Source: BJGV01 sp964196335 | GTDB taxonomy: Bacteria > Pseudomonadota > Gammaproteobacteria > Burkholderiales > Nitrosomonadaceae | DNA length: 64,000 nucleotides | NCBI GenBank assembly: GCA_965238155.1 | Contig: OZ250175.1 | Location: forward strand, 1,364,001 to 1,428,000 | Direction of reading: 5' to 3' | Part shown: piece by piece, positions 56,079-64,000 of the stretch | How positions within the stretch are numbered: position 1 is the stretch's first letter | How the letters are laid out: every line of letters starts with the position of its first letter | Notes under the pieces: model-generated | What the model was told of the DNA's origin: nothing | What the model saw: the letters and a program-made list of their open reading frames with translations, nothing else | Databases searched by the model: none | Program-made: the position numbers and the translations under genes

Positions 56079-56439
56079 ATGAAAATGATCAGACTATTCG
56101 GTCTTACTATATTTCTATCCGGCAGTATCAGTGCCTCAGGATGAGGAATTTGATGACGCCCGGCATCACTTTGGCAGTGACTATAACGGAGGTCGTTACG
56201 GATTTGTTCATGGCAGATTCCTGTTATCTCCGTATTTCGCATATCATCCATGTGAGGTAAAAAAACCGGTGGAACCTCCTGTATATATACGGCGTCAGAA
56301 CATTGAACTGTCAGCTACAGAAGCACTTCCTGAGTATTGTCATTATTGTAGCAACCCGAAAGGCTATTACCCAAGTGTCAAGAAATGCCCGGGCGGATGG
56401 CTCCCGGTTGCTCCGCAACAACCGACAATTAAAAGGTAA
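56079..56439 (+). pseudogene. Secreted Cys-rich protein with frameshift after the signal peptide
   Basis: A signal peptide MKMIRLFGLTIFLSGSISAS (GGGG Shine-Dalgarno) breaks near 56139; the next frame continues QDEEFDDARHHFGSDYNGG, ending YCSNPKGYYPSVKKCPGGWLPV. That C-terminal pattern (Tyr-Cys-x-Asn-Pro-x-Gly-Tyr-Tyr-Pro, CPxGW) occurs at the ends of many small outer-membrane or surface proteins. One base change would restore it. Confidence 0.7.
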
Positions 56440-56447
56440 TCAAAAAA

Positions 56448-56594
56448 TTGAAAAAAGTAAAATCAAAGAAAACACAATATGGCCTTACCCTGCTTATGAA
56501 AATGGTTGTAATTGCAATTATCGGTATTCTGGCACAGGTAGCACTCTCATCTTATCAGGAGTACGCTGCACAGGAGCAAGTCACAAAACAATAG
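56448..56594 (+). pseudogene. Type IV pilin remnant
   Basis: 48 codons from a TTG: a short leader, then QYGLTLLMKMVVIAIIGIL, AQVALSSYQEYAAQEQVT, the N-terminal helix of a type IV pilin. The key Glu+5 is replaced by Met and the globular domain is absent, so it cannot polymerise. A decayed pilin fragment. Confidence 0.6.
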
Positions 56595-56662
56595 ATATAT
56601 ACTATTTATTTTCTATAAAACTTTAAGATGTGCGGTGTCCGGACCAATTAAAGAGCCCATGA

Positions 56663-57181
56663 ATGAAATATATTTTTACCCTGTTTTATACCTTAGTACT
56701 TATTTCCCCGACTGTTTGGGCTGCTGATATTCAGGTCCCGTTTGGAAATGAGATACAAAGCCCGATTAAAAACTATAACCGAGCCACGCCGACACTGGCT
56801 ACATCAGGCACTATTGGTACGGGTGGTGTGAGGGAGCTGGCTGAAAAAGGCTTTGCCACGATTATTGATTTACGTACTGAGAATGAGGGAACGGCTGAAG
56901 AGAAAAAAGATGTGGAATCAGCAGGAATGAATTATATCAATATCCCGGTTACAGGTGCAGGAATAAATCATGGACAGCTTACTACTTTTACCAGAACAAT
57001 TGAAAAAGCACAGACACCTGTTTTAGTGCACTGTGCTTCAGGAAACCGGGTAGGCGCTTTATGGACGACCTACCGTCTTAGTAAAGGGATAAATTCTGAA
57101 ACTGCCTTTGAAGAAGGTCGTACTGCCGGAATGAAACCGTTCCTTGAAGAAAAAGTCAGAGAATCATGTCAGACATGCTGA
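56663..57181 (+). CDS. Secreted tyrosine-phosphatase-like protein (DUF442/beta-lactamase hydrolase-like)
   Basis: 172 residues: signal peptide, then ATIIDLRTENEG and the phosphatase P-loop HCASGNRVG (Cys-x5-Arg). This is the DUF442 fold with an intact P-loop, so phosphatase or sulfurtransferase-like activity is possible. Periplasmic. Confidence 0.8.
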   Translation: MKYIFTLFYTLVLISPTVWAADIQVPFGNEIQSPIKNYNRATPTLATSGTIGTGGVRELAEKGFATIIDLRTENEGTAEEKKDVESAGMNYINIPVTGAGINHGQLTTFTRTIEKAQTPVLVHCASGNRVGALWTTYRLSKGINSETAFEEGRTAGMKPFLEEKVRESCQTC

Positions 57182-57254
57182 ATTCTCTCCCCTGTCTCCC
57201 GGCTAATTGCATTCAAACAAAATAAGCGGATGCAGACTGCATCCTTTCCTAAGG

Positions 57255-58727
57255 TTACGCATCTGTCTTTGAAATGTTTTGTATAAGCTTTACCATAGCA
57301 AAGGTATCCATCTCACAATATTTCAGTAGGGAATCAGTGAGAGACTGCTTTCGTTCTAATGTGGTTTTTTTATTAATTATTTCTAGATAAGCCTGCTGCG
57401 CCATCATGCCGTCTTGCACATCCATCAGATCTGCGTAGTTAAGCTCAGGCACAACAGTCGGCAATACATTCTTAATTGAATAACTTCCCTGTAAATCACG
57501 GTGAAAATAATGTGCCTTTATCGGTTGAAGCAGGTCAAAGAGACGATCAATAATGCTTTGTAATTTCTCTCTTAACTCCGGGTAACGCTCCTGCAAATTT
57601 CGTAAAACTGTCTTCTCAAAATTTGAATAAACGATAACAGCCCCTGAATCTCCAAGTGCATCAATTAGAGCTTCAGAAAAAGAACGCATGGGCGGATTTC
57701 CTGAAGTATCCAGGAACCCGGTATGACTTACTGCCATAGACTTATCCTCAACATGGCAGGACCACTGGAAGGGTAATTGCTCATACGGTCTTGTACCGCT
57801 CCACTTTGGAACAGCAAATCCGATTGTTTCAAAATCCAGATAGTACCGGGGAAACTGTAACTGTTCTAATTTATTGCGTAATTCTCCGGGGATAATCTGC
57901 TCTCCTGTACGGTAAGCATTTAACCTGGCCTGTAATGTATCGTTACCTAACAGTCCGTCAGGTATATCCCGTATATCTTCATAACCTGCTTTCATCAGTT
58001 CGGTACTTTTACTTTTTTTCAGTCCCGGAAATTTTGTAACAGGATATTCTATTACCGGAACATCTTTCCAGCAGTGCCCGATAAACGGGCAGGCATATGG
58101 TCTCGTACAATGATCTCCTACTTCTATTTCAGGTGGTTTTCCTGCAATCGCTTTATTAGCCTGCTCTATCCAGTCAGGAACCTGCTCAGCTCTTTCAGAA
58201 ACTTCAGCTGTAAGATCAACGATTTCAAATAAACCGTTATAGTTACCATCGCCCTGGTATACAAACTGATTATTAATATGAGCAAGGCTGATTTTATCCG
58301 GAGTAAATCCTGCCCCGTCCATCACCGAATACTGAATTGCACAATCCACCAGATAAATTTCTTTTACTCCGGTTGAAGATTTTACTTCCACTACATGGAT
58401 AGAGTTCTTGTTTCTGGTTAGCAGGTCAGCACGTATCCGAATATTCTGAGTCTGTAATGTGGCTTCATATAAAGTAACATCGAACAGATCATTTAAGTAT
58501 CTATGTGTGATCTCAACTGCCTTGCGTAAACCACGGTCATATTCAATCAGAATACCCCCAGGCATTAATACTTCCCGTGCAGTTTCACCCACCTCATCCC
58601 CGATACGAAAAGCAATCTCAGAAGAAGATGAATACTTTATTAAATTACGGTGATGTACTTCAAGGTATAAACGCTTGGAACATTGCAAATAACTCAGAAT
58701 ACGTGATTTTGATAAAGTCCATTTCAT
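57255..58727 (-). CDS. RecB-like nuclease with DUF2779 domain
   Basis: 490 residues. N-terminal PD-(D/E)XK nuclease: KSRILSYLQCSKRLYLE, IRADLLT and VVEVKSSTGVK. Residues ~295-490 form the DUF2779 domain with a DEDD-type exonuclease motif YYLDFETIG and late YCEMDTFAMV, as in TM0106-type proteins. Cas4-like cysteines (YACPFIGHC) suggest a partial iron-sulfur site. Probably a DNA repair or defence nuclease. Confidence 0.88.
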   Translation of the reverse strand: MKWTLSKSRILSYLQCSKRLYLEVHHRNLIKYSSSSEIAFRIGDEVGETAREVLMPGGILIEYDRGLRKAVEITHRYLNDLFDVTLYEATLQTQNIRIRADLLTRNKNSIHVVEVKSSTGVKEIYLVDCAIQYSVMDGAGFTPDKISLAHINNQFVYQGDGNYNGLFEIVDLTAEVSERAEQVPDWIEQANKAIAGKPPEIEVGDHCTRPYACPFIGHCWKDVPVIEYPVTKFPGLKKSKSTELMKAGYEDIRDIPDGLLGNDTLQARLNAYRTGEQIIPGELRNKLEQLQFPRYYLDFETIGFAVPKWSGTRPYEQLPFQWSCHVEDKSMAVSHTGFLDTSGNPPMRSFSEALIDALGDSGAVIVYSNFEKTVLRNLQERYPELREKLQSIIDRLFDLLQPIKAHYFHRDLQGSYSIKNVLPTVVPELNYADLMDVQDGMMAQQAYLEIINKKTTLERKQSLTDSLLKYCEMDTFAMVKLIQNISKTDA

Positions 58728-58836
58728 ATCGGAGCAGTTTATTTATAAGAACATTTACTTAATTATTAAATCTAAAAAAGTACTGATTTTATCCATCTGT
58801 CGGTTTCGTAAGATATTTTTAACAGCTTCCTGATAA

Positions 58837-58852
58837 TGTGAATTTTCTCACA
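58837..58852. promoter_or_regulatory. CRP-type site (TGTGA-N6-TCACA)
   Basis: Perfect consensus with TACTAA at 58875-58880 placed as a -10. 76 bp upstream of the 27-residue gene at 58929. Confidence 0.65.
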
Positions 58853-58928
58853 GTGTGCACTAGTTCACAGAACATACTAATAGAAATAATTATGCTGTCT
58901 GTATATATTATTTATGCAGGAGGTAATG

Positions 58929-59012
58929 ATGAATTCAAGCGAAATATACAGTATTCTTATTTTATTTATGCTCTTCCTTATAATCTTTGGAACTACAAAT
59001 AAACGTTCCTGA
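58929..59012 (+). CDS. Very small membrane protein
   Basis: 27 residues: one helix (IYSILILFMLFLIIFGTT) and a KRS tail. AGGAGG 5 bp before the ATG and a perfect CRP-type site upstream support expression. No family recognised. Confidence 0.55.
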   Translation: MNSSEIYSILILFMLFLIIFGTTNKRS

Positions 59013-59091
59013 GCTAATGCTGAAGCATTGGTGCCGGATACATATTTAATCCTTACAAATAAAGAAACAGAAACTCGGGTATTTATTACAG

Positions 59092-59715
59092 CTATTCACA
59101 GTTTTTGTACTTCTTCCTTTCACAGTCCCGTGCCATATTCTGCGCATCAGTGATCTGAGAAGGTGCCATTTTTTTAGTAATCCTGTCGCGTTCATCTCTG
59201 GCTATTATATTCTTGCCGGAAGCCAGACTGAACCACATATGTGCACGAACATAATCCTGCTTTATACCATTGCCATTTTCATACAAAGTAGCCAGGAAAT
59301 ACTGTGAAGGCGCATACCCCTGTCCTGATGCAAGACGAAACCATTTTATGGCCTTCCTGTAGTCAGGTTTTCCGAGCAGATCACCGGTATAAATATTCCC
59401 GAGCTTATGCTGAGCACGCTCATATCCCTGTTCCGCTGAAAGATTCAGAAATTTTATCGATTCCTTATAGTCTTTCCCGACAACTTTTCCACGAAAGTAC
59501 ATTAAACCGATAATATATTGTGCAACTGCACTCCCCTGCGCAGATAACGGGCGTAGTACCGCATGAGCCAGAGCATAGTTACCTTCTGACCATGCATTTA
59601 CACCGTCTACAAGGATATCAGGATGATCCTGTCCCTGATCCAGAAGATCGTTTGCTCCGGAAACGATACTGAATAAAGATAGTATAACTGTTATTAATAA
59701 AATCCATTTTTTCAT
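59092..59715 (-). CDS. Sel1-repeat secreted protein (copy 4)
   Basis: 207 residues: signal peptide, three to four Sel1 repeats (GLMYFRGKVVGKDYKESIKFLNLSA) and the shared Cys tail ARDCERKKYKNCE. 19 bp downstream of an adhesin-E-like gene in the same direction, so they are probably co-transcribed. Confidence 0.85.
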   Translation of the reverse strand: MKKWILLITVILSLFSIVSGANDLLDQGQDHPDILVDGVNAWSEGNYALAHAVLRPLSAQGSAVAQYIIGLMYFRGKVVGKDYKESIKFLNLSAEQGYERAQHKLGNIYTGDLLGKPDYRKAIKWFRLASGQGYAPSQYFLATLYENGNGIKQDYVRAHMWFSLASGKNIIARDERDRITKKMAPSQITDAQNMARDCERKKYKNCE

Positions 59716-59734
59716 GGTGTACTTTTTTTATTAT

Positions 59735-60112
59735 TTATTTCCGGCAGGCAATTATCCACATTGACTCCTTAATAGTGCCCGTGGCTATCGGCAGCCAACT
59801 GTGTGGTTCTATATCCTTCCGGATAGTGGTGCCGGTACCCATATTCTTCTGATAGAATGAAAGAAAGAGTCGTCTGCTTTGTTTTTTTATACAGTCATAT
59901 TCGCTTTCAAGTGTTACTGACCTATACTCTACCTGTCCCCGGGCTGTCTTATAGTCGTGCAAACTCCATATTATTACCTTACTGCCTGACTTACGAATTG
60001 TTGCGGTATCATAGTAAACTATAGATTCTTTACTTCTTCCGGCCTCAGCCCACTCAGCTATCGCACTACCGCTCAAAACAGTCAGTATCAGAATTAATAG
60101 TAGTCTTTTCAT
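59735..60112 (-). CDS. Surface-adhesin protein E-like secreted protein (copy 2)
   Basis: 125 residues: signal peptide, then VYYDTATIRKSGSKVIIWSLHDY, EYDCIKKQSRRLFLSF, KNMGTGT, SMWIIACRK, paralogous to copy 1. Likely operon with the Sel1 gene. Function unknown; surface or periplasmic. Confidence 0.85.
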   Translation of the reverse strand: MKRLLLILILTVLSGSAIAEWAEAGRSKESIVYYDTATIRKSGSKVIIWSLHDYKTARGQVEYRSVTLESEYDCIKKQSRRLFLSFYQKNMGTGTTIRKDIEPHSWLPIATGTIKESMWIIACRK

Positions 60113-60259
60113 TTCATCACCTGATTTAAATATCGTCTGTCGTTATTTTATTATCCGGTCACCATTTCATTTTTCTGGTCTTCTGCAAGAAGTGCAGGGT
60201 ATATTATGTGCGGATAATAAACCACATACATACAGTACAGGTTAACCGGTAAAAGAAAA

Positions 60260-60679
60260 ATGAGAACACCACTGGCTATAATTATCGCTTTTGTGATTCT
60301 TTTTAACGGATGGCTACTGTTGTCCGGAATACTACATGGGATTGGTTACCTTTTACAAGTTGATGAAAACTCATCAATTATGTATTGGATTAACCTCCTG
60401 TTCATGCTTTTTATGAGCCCGATTTTCGGTGGTTTTTTATCAACCTATATCACGCCACGATTATTTGAAGGAGTCAGCGCAAATACTATCGCAGTCGGTG
60501 TTATTTCTATAACTCTGACTCTGACTGTCTTAATCAGTACTTTATATGTGATTTTTTCCCTGCAGGATAAACCAGATATTCCTAAGACCAGTGAGTTTGC
60601 CATGTTTATAGTTCAGGCTTTATCACTTGTTACAGGAGCAATCGGCGGAAAATGGTTTTATCGATCAGTTCATTCATAA
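60260..60679 (+). CDS. Hypothetical membrane protein, four helices
   Basis: 139 residues with four hydrophobic segments (LAIIIAFVILFNGWLLL, LLFMLFMSPIFGGFL and two more). No family recognised. Ends at a bidirectional terminator. Confidence 0.65.
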   Translation: MRTPLAIIIAFVILFNGWLLLSGILHGIGYLLQVDENSSIMYWINLLFMLFMSPIFGGFLSTYITPRLFEGVSANTIAVGVISITLTLTVLISTLYVIFSLQDKPDIPKTSEFAMFIVQALSLVTGAIGGKWFYRSVHS

Positions 60680-60760
60680 TAAATTAATTTTGCCGCTGAT
60701 CCTTTATCGTCTGTATCTGTTACACAATTAATATTCTTTATTTTCTTTCCCGGCATAAAA

Positions 60761-60784
60761 AAACGGGAACCGAAGCTCCCGTTT
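60761..60784. terminator. Bidirectional terminator
   Basis: AAACGGGA pairs with TCCCGTTT around an 8-base loop, flanked by an A-tract and a T-rich stretch, between convergent genes. Confidence 0.85.
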
Positions 60785-60789
60785 TCTAT

Positions 60790-61101
60790 TTACCATCGAA
60801 CCACAACAACAGGCGAATAGTCATAATGCCGCGGGAAATATCCGCCAAGACCTGATCTGAAGCCGTAGCCCCGATAGAAACCACGACTAAAGTAGTTTCT
60901 TCCACCGTAATATCCTCTGCCAGAATACCTACCACCACGATAATGATGTTTATGGTGTTTAAAATGCTTAAAGTGTTTTCCTCCGCCGTAATAATGCTTA
61001 CCACCACCATTGTAGTGTTTGCCTCTGTCTGCAGATACTGTACCGGCAGATATCAGTCCGAACATTGTAATGAAAAGGCACATCATCTTTATCTTTTTCA
61101 T
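60790..61101 (-). CDS. Secreted Gly/His/Tyr-rich protein
   Basis: 103 residues: signal peptide, then low-complexity GGGKHYYGGGKHFKHFKHHK and GGRYSGRGYYGG tracts. Could bind metals or form a surface matrix. No family recognised. Confidence 0.65.
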   Translation of the reverse strand: MKKIKMMCLFITMFGLISAGTVSADRGKHYNGGGKHYYGGGKHFKHFKHHKHHYRGGRYSGRGYYGGRNYFSRGFYRGYGFRSGLGGYFPRHYDYSPVVVVRW

Positions 61102-61294
61102 AATAGCCTCCGTCAGGAGTTATAAAAACTGATCTTTTTTTATTTCCCTGCCCGGTTTCAGCATGTATGCTGATCAAATCCGAGCTGTCAGTTATATAAC
61201 GCCTCACACCTGTTTTGGTTGTCATCCAGGGAATTACTACTTAATACTAAAAAGTATTTATGTTTTCAGTTTCATTCCTTATAAGATAAATAAA

Positions 61295-61339
61295 GTCATA
61301 AATGACTCCGTTTATAAAACAAATTAGTCACTGATGACT
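61295..61339. repeat. Paired GTCA-N4-TGAC sites, copy 4
   Basis: GTCATAAATGACT and GTCACTGATGACT, centres 32 bp apart, in the ~410-bp gene-poor stretch before 61516. Confidence 0.65.
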
Positions 61340-61515
61340 GTTTTTATCACGATACAAATGTACAGAAGAAATATAGAAACTAAATATTCCGAACCTAATA
61401 TCCGTTATAAAGCTATAGATCCTATTGTATTTAGATTAAATATGATTATGAGCACAATCTATAAACAATATTTACAAACATTAAACTCTGAGCTGAGTTA
61501 TATCCTGAGCATAAA

Positions 61516-61830
61516 ATGAACCTGGCTAAAATAGCTGAAGACAGAGTCAGTCTGCTGTTTAAGAAGTCGGAAGGCAAGGCAACCGAGAGTGACTTAAAGC
61601 AGTTGAATAAGTTGGCAGATTTAATGCAGAAAACTAAAGTAGGTCCGATAATCCCGGAAGAAGATAAAAGGTTTCTGGAATATGCCAAGAAGATGATTGC
61701 TGCTTTGGAGAATAGATCGGTTAATGATGAACCGACTACGACCAGAAAACTGGTAGACCTGGATTTTACAACACAATCGGTTACCTCTGTCAGTCTAGAT
61801 TTTACAAAGATGCACCAGGTACCGGCTTAA
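61516..61830 (+). CDS. Small hypothetical protein
   Basis: 104 residues, helical (KIAEDRVSLLFKKSEGKATESDLKQLNKLADL), cytosolic. No family recognised. Convergent with cobS. Confidence 0.5.
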   Translation: MNLAKIAEDRVSLLFKKSEGKATESDLKQLNKLADLMQKTKVGPIIPEEDKRFLEYAKKMIAALENRSVNDEPTTTRKLVDLDFTTQSVTSVSLDFTKMHQVPA

Positions 61831-61881
61831 GTTTCAGTAATAACAGTCCTGTAAAATTTCGGCATCAGTTTCTTCACTCAT

Positions 61882-62622
61882 TTAAATCTTTGCCAGCACT
61901 ACAGCTAACAGCAGTATTGTTTCACTTATTTCAACCAAAGCACCAGCTGTATCGCCTGTTGTGCCGCCTATACGACGAAGCATAAGAAAGCGTAATAATA
62001 AGAAAGTAATCAGTGCAGTAATCAGTAATAAAATGACATCAAACCCGCCCGCCAGAATTACCAGAACAGCAGTTGCTAAAATTACAAATTTACTCATGCG
62101 GCGTGGCTGATATTTAGTAAGAGATGATCCCAGTCCGTCAGCCCGTACGTATGTTGTAGTCAGGAATAACAAAGGCAGAGCTGCCCTGCTTAGTATCAAA
62201 GTAAATAATAGAGCACTCCAGTTACCGGCAATAAACAGGGCATGAAGAGCTGTGAATTTTAGTAGTAAAACTAATGTAATTGCCACAATACCTGCCGGAC
62301 CACAATCAGGATCTTTCATAATGAGCAATGTCTTCTCCTGATTGCCCGTTCCACCTATCCATGCATCCGCGCTGTCAGCCAGACCATCAAGATGCAATCC
62401 GCCGGTAAGTACTACCCAGACAGTCAGCAGCAATGCAGAAACTACTAACGGCGGGCCTTCTTCCAGCATCCAGCCGGAAGCAATAAGTAATAAACCAATA
62501 ATAAAGCCTACCAGCGGGTAATAAAGCAGCGAATTTCCGATATCCCGGTCACTATGCTGAGTACTTATCCGGACAGGGATCCGTGTCAGAAATTGCAAAG
62601 CGATGAGAAACGGGCGAATCAT
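61882..62622 (-). CDS. cobS: Adenosylcobinamide-GDP ribazoletransferase
   Basis: 246 residues, seven or so membrane helices. FLTRIPVRIS, GGLHLDGLADSADAW and KDPDCGPAGI are CobS signatures. Joins the lower ligand to adenosylcobinamide-GDP in the membrane, the last step of cobalamin assembly. Overlaps cobC by 4 bp. Confidence 0.93.
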   Translation of the reverse strand: MIRPFLIALQFLTRIPVRISTQHSDRDIGNSLLYYPLVGFIIGLLLIASGWMLEEGPPLVVSALLLTVWVVLTGGLHLDGLADSADAWIGGTGNQEKTLLIMKDPDCGPAGIVAITLVLLLKFTALHALFIAGNWSALLFTLILSRAALPLLFLTTTYVRADGLGSSLTKYQPRRMSKFVILATAVLVILAGGFDVILLLITALITFLLLRFLMLRRIGGTTGDTAGALVEISETILLLAVVLAKI

Positions 62623-63224
62623 GTCGGTGTATGCGTAATAAGTGAAGTATGATTCTGAGACTTTTCATGTTTTATCTGAATACGCTGTATGGTTGCATGC
62701 CCTATATTAAATTCAAGCATGCGTTCAACAGGGTGTTGTAAAACATGACAGAGAATCATGCGTATGACTCCACCGTGAGTAATCATCAGAATTTTTTTTC
62801 CGGCACACTGGTCTGTGATATCATGCCATGCACTAAGTACACGCGTTTCGAAATCAGAAAGACGCTCACCATTGGGCGGCGTGTTGAGTACAGGGTTATT
62901 CCAGAAACGGGTTAATATATCTGCATCTGTCTGCATTAATTCAGCAGCTGAACAATTCTCCCAGTCGCCGAAATGTATCTCCTTAATACGTTCATCTACC
63001 GTACAGGGAATCGTATGGCGCCGGCTGAATGTTTCTGCAAAAGCTCCACAGCGGATTAACGGTGAAGTAATCATGTGATCCCAACCAGGCGGAATTTTCT
63101 CAGTTACCGTCCACATTTGTGTCCGACCGTTTGTGGTAAGCGGTGTATCCGTACTCCCGCAATAACGGGTATGGTTTATTGTTTCACCATGACGTAACAG
63201 GTCAATGTAGGAAATTACGGGCAT
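62619..63224 (-). CDS. cobC: Alpha-ribazole phosphatase, histidine phosphatase family
   Basis: 201 residues. LLRHGETINHTRYCGSTDTPLT (phospho-His motif), IKEIHFGDWE and MITHGGVIRMI. Dephosphorylates alpha-ribazole phosphate for the CobS reaction. Sits between cobT and cobS, spacing 8 bp. Confidence 0.9.
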   Translation of the reverse strand: MPVISYIDLLRHGETINHTRYCGSTDTPLTTNGRTQMWTVTEKIPPGWDHMITSPLIRCGAFAETFSRRHTIPCTVDERIKEIHFGDWENCSAAELMQTDADILTRFWNNPVLNTPPNGERLSDFETRVLSAWHDITDQCAGKKILMITHGGVIRMILCHVLQHPVERMLEFNIGHATIQRIQIKHEKSQNHTSLITHTPT

Positions 63225-63232
63225 TTATTGTA

Positions 63233-64000
63233 TTAAGGCTTTTGTGAAACACGGGCTTCAGAGAAAGTTGCCATTTCATTATGCAAGGTACAAGCCATCT
63301 GTAATATGGGTAATGCAATGGCGGCGCCACTGGCCTCCCCTAAGCCCAGATTCAGATCAAGTAATGGCCTTGCATGTAATGCATCCAGGATCAGGTGATG
63401 CCCAGGCTCTGCAGAGTTATGTGAGAACAGAAACCAGCTCTTTACATCAGGACAAATACGCTCCGCAGTTAATGCGGCAACTGAACAGATAAAACCATCT
63501 GTTAGCACAGGCAAACCCAGCTGTGCACAACGGATGTAAGCTCCGGCCAGCGCAGCAATTTCAAAGCCACCAACACGACGCAGCGCTTCCAGAGGAGAAG
63601 CACTCTTTCTGCTATGAAGGTTTATGGCTTGTTGAATAACGGCCACTTTATGTGCAACACCATGAATATCAAGACCGGTGCCGGGTCCTGCTATAAGCTC
63701 CGGTGCAACATCAAGCAGGATACAGGCAAGTGTGCCGGCAGATGTAGTATTTCCAATCCCCATCACCACCTATAAAAAGATGTGTGTTAGCAGATACTGC
63801 TCTGCTGACAGCCTGCCGGCCGATATTTAATGCATCTACTAATTGACTGTCAGTCATTGCAGGTTCGTGAATAAAATTTCTGGTTCCGGGACCGAGGTGA
63901 TAGTTCTTCACATTTTCAACTGCCTCGGTTTCATGTGCCGTACCCAGATTAATAATTTCAAGCTGTGCATCAAGGCTACGGGCTAATACATTAATGGCAG
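63233..64000 (-). CDS. cobT: Nicotinate-nucleotide-dimethylbenzimidazole phosphoribosyltransferase, partial and frameshifted
   Basis: The C-terminal half (63233-63769) carries MGIGNTTSAGTLA, DIHGVAHKVA, RVGGFEIAALAGAY, VLTDGFICS and EPGHH. The N-terminal part runs past the right edge with LEIINLGTAHETEAVENVKNYHLGPGTRNF. Between FIGG and MGIGN the frame shifts at about 63765 (expected FIGGEMGIGN). The catalytic Glu near the C-terminus (LGLGEASGAA) is present. Transfers phosphoribose to 5,6-dimethylbenzimidazole. One or two bases would restore it. Confidence 0.88.

Noticed and set aside
57255..58727. Cas4-linked CRISPR locus
   Set aside because: The RecB-like nuclease carries DUF2779 and no cas genes or repeats are near.
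61334..61519. 61-residue plus-strand ORF
   Set aside because: No ribosome-binding site, no family; overlaps the paired repeat and looks like chance.

Overview
This AT-rich 64 kb chromosomal window most likely comes from a gammaproteobacterium or a close relative. Supporting markers are a FimV-like protein, a DUF3012 lipoprotein, OxyR with C199/C208 spacing, an OprP-type porin beside PstS, CRP-type TGTGA-N6-TCACA sites, surface-adhesin-E-like proteins and a cobC-cobS-cobT cluster. Two cytochrome P460-family proteins and a NirK copper nitrite reductase point to handling of nitrogen oxides or hydroxylamine, but the window has no amo, hao or pmo genes, so the lifestyle is left open. No tRNA, rRNA or CRISPR array was seen.

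Layout. 0-2.7 kb: end of a GGDEF protein, a glutaredoxin-thioredoxin reductase fusion and two tandem cytochrome P460-family genes. 2.9-8.6 kb: a bufferin-type locus (BufA1 precursor, MNIO/DUF692 enzyme BufB, DUF2063 BufC, DoxX), transcribed divergently from an ECF sigma factor with an NrsF/DUF1109 anti-sigma factor. A second ECF sigma/zinc-finger anti-sigma pair lies downstream of doxX, and a His/Met-rich Spy-like periplasmic protein lies beyond NrsF. The two divergent promoters carry the same GTAACC-N15/16-CGTA motif. 9-16 kb: small proteins, a structured non-coding locus, a hemerythrin, an astacin-like protease, a pseudopilin and a CDGSH protein. 16-21.5 kb: a Pho-box-driven OprP/PstS pair and divergent oxyR/katA. 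21.5-24.8 kb: a collagen-like secreted protein and a frameshifted FimV homologue. 25-33 kb: an accessory stretch bracketed by four copies of an attachment-site-like module and ending at an integrase that lacks its catalytic domain. It holds Sel1-repeat proteins, sigma-factor debris and a terminase-like HTH protein. 33-51 kb: mixed housekeeping and lineage-specific small genes. 51-64 kb: DUF389, dodecin, nirK, an SDR, a RecB-like/DUF2779 nuclease, Sel1 and adhesin-E-like genes, and cobalamin biosynthesis.

Three themes cut across the genes. (1) Regulation: four perfect CRP-type sites each sit 76-119 bp upstream of a small plus-strand gene, and a dispersed family of GTCA-N4-TGAC sites occurs in phased pairs or triplets. 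(2) Local gene families: four Sel1 proteins with a shared C-terminal tail, three terminase-like HTH proteins, three SH3-like-looking small proteins and two adhesin-E-like proteins. (3) An unusual number of genes interrupted by a single frameshift or stop (Spy-like, FimV, FliA-like, alpha/beta hydrolase, MBL/beta-CASP nuclease, SIMPL, thermonuclease, DUF389, a Cys-rich secreted protein, CobT). This means either real gene decay or uncorrected consensus errors.
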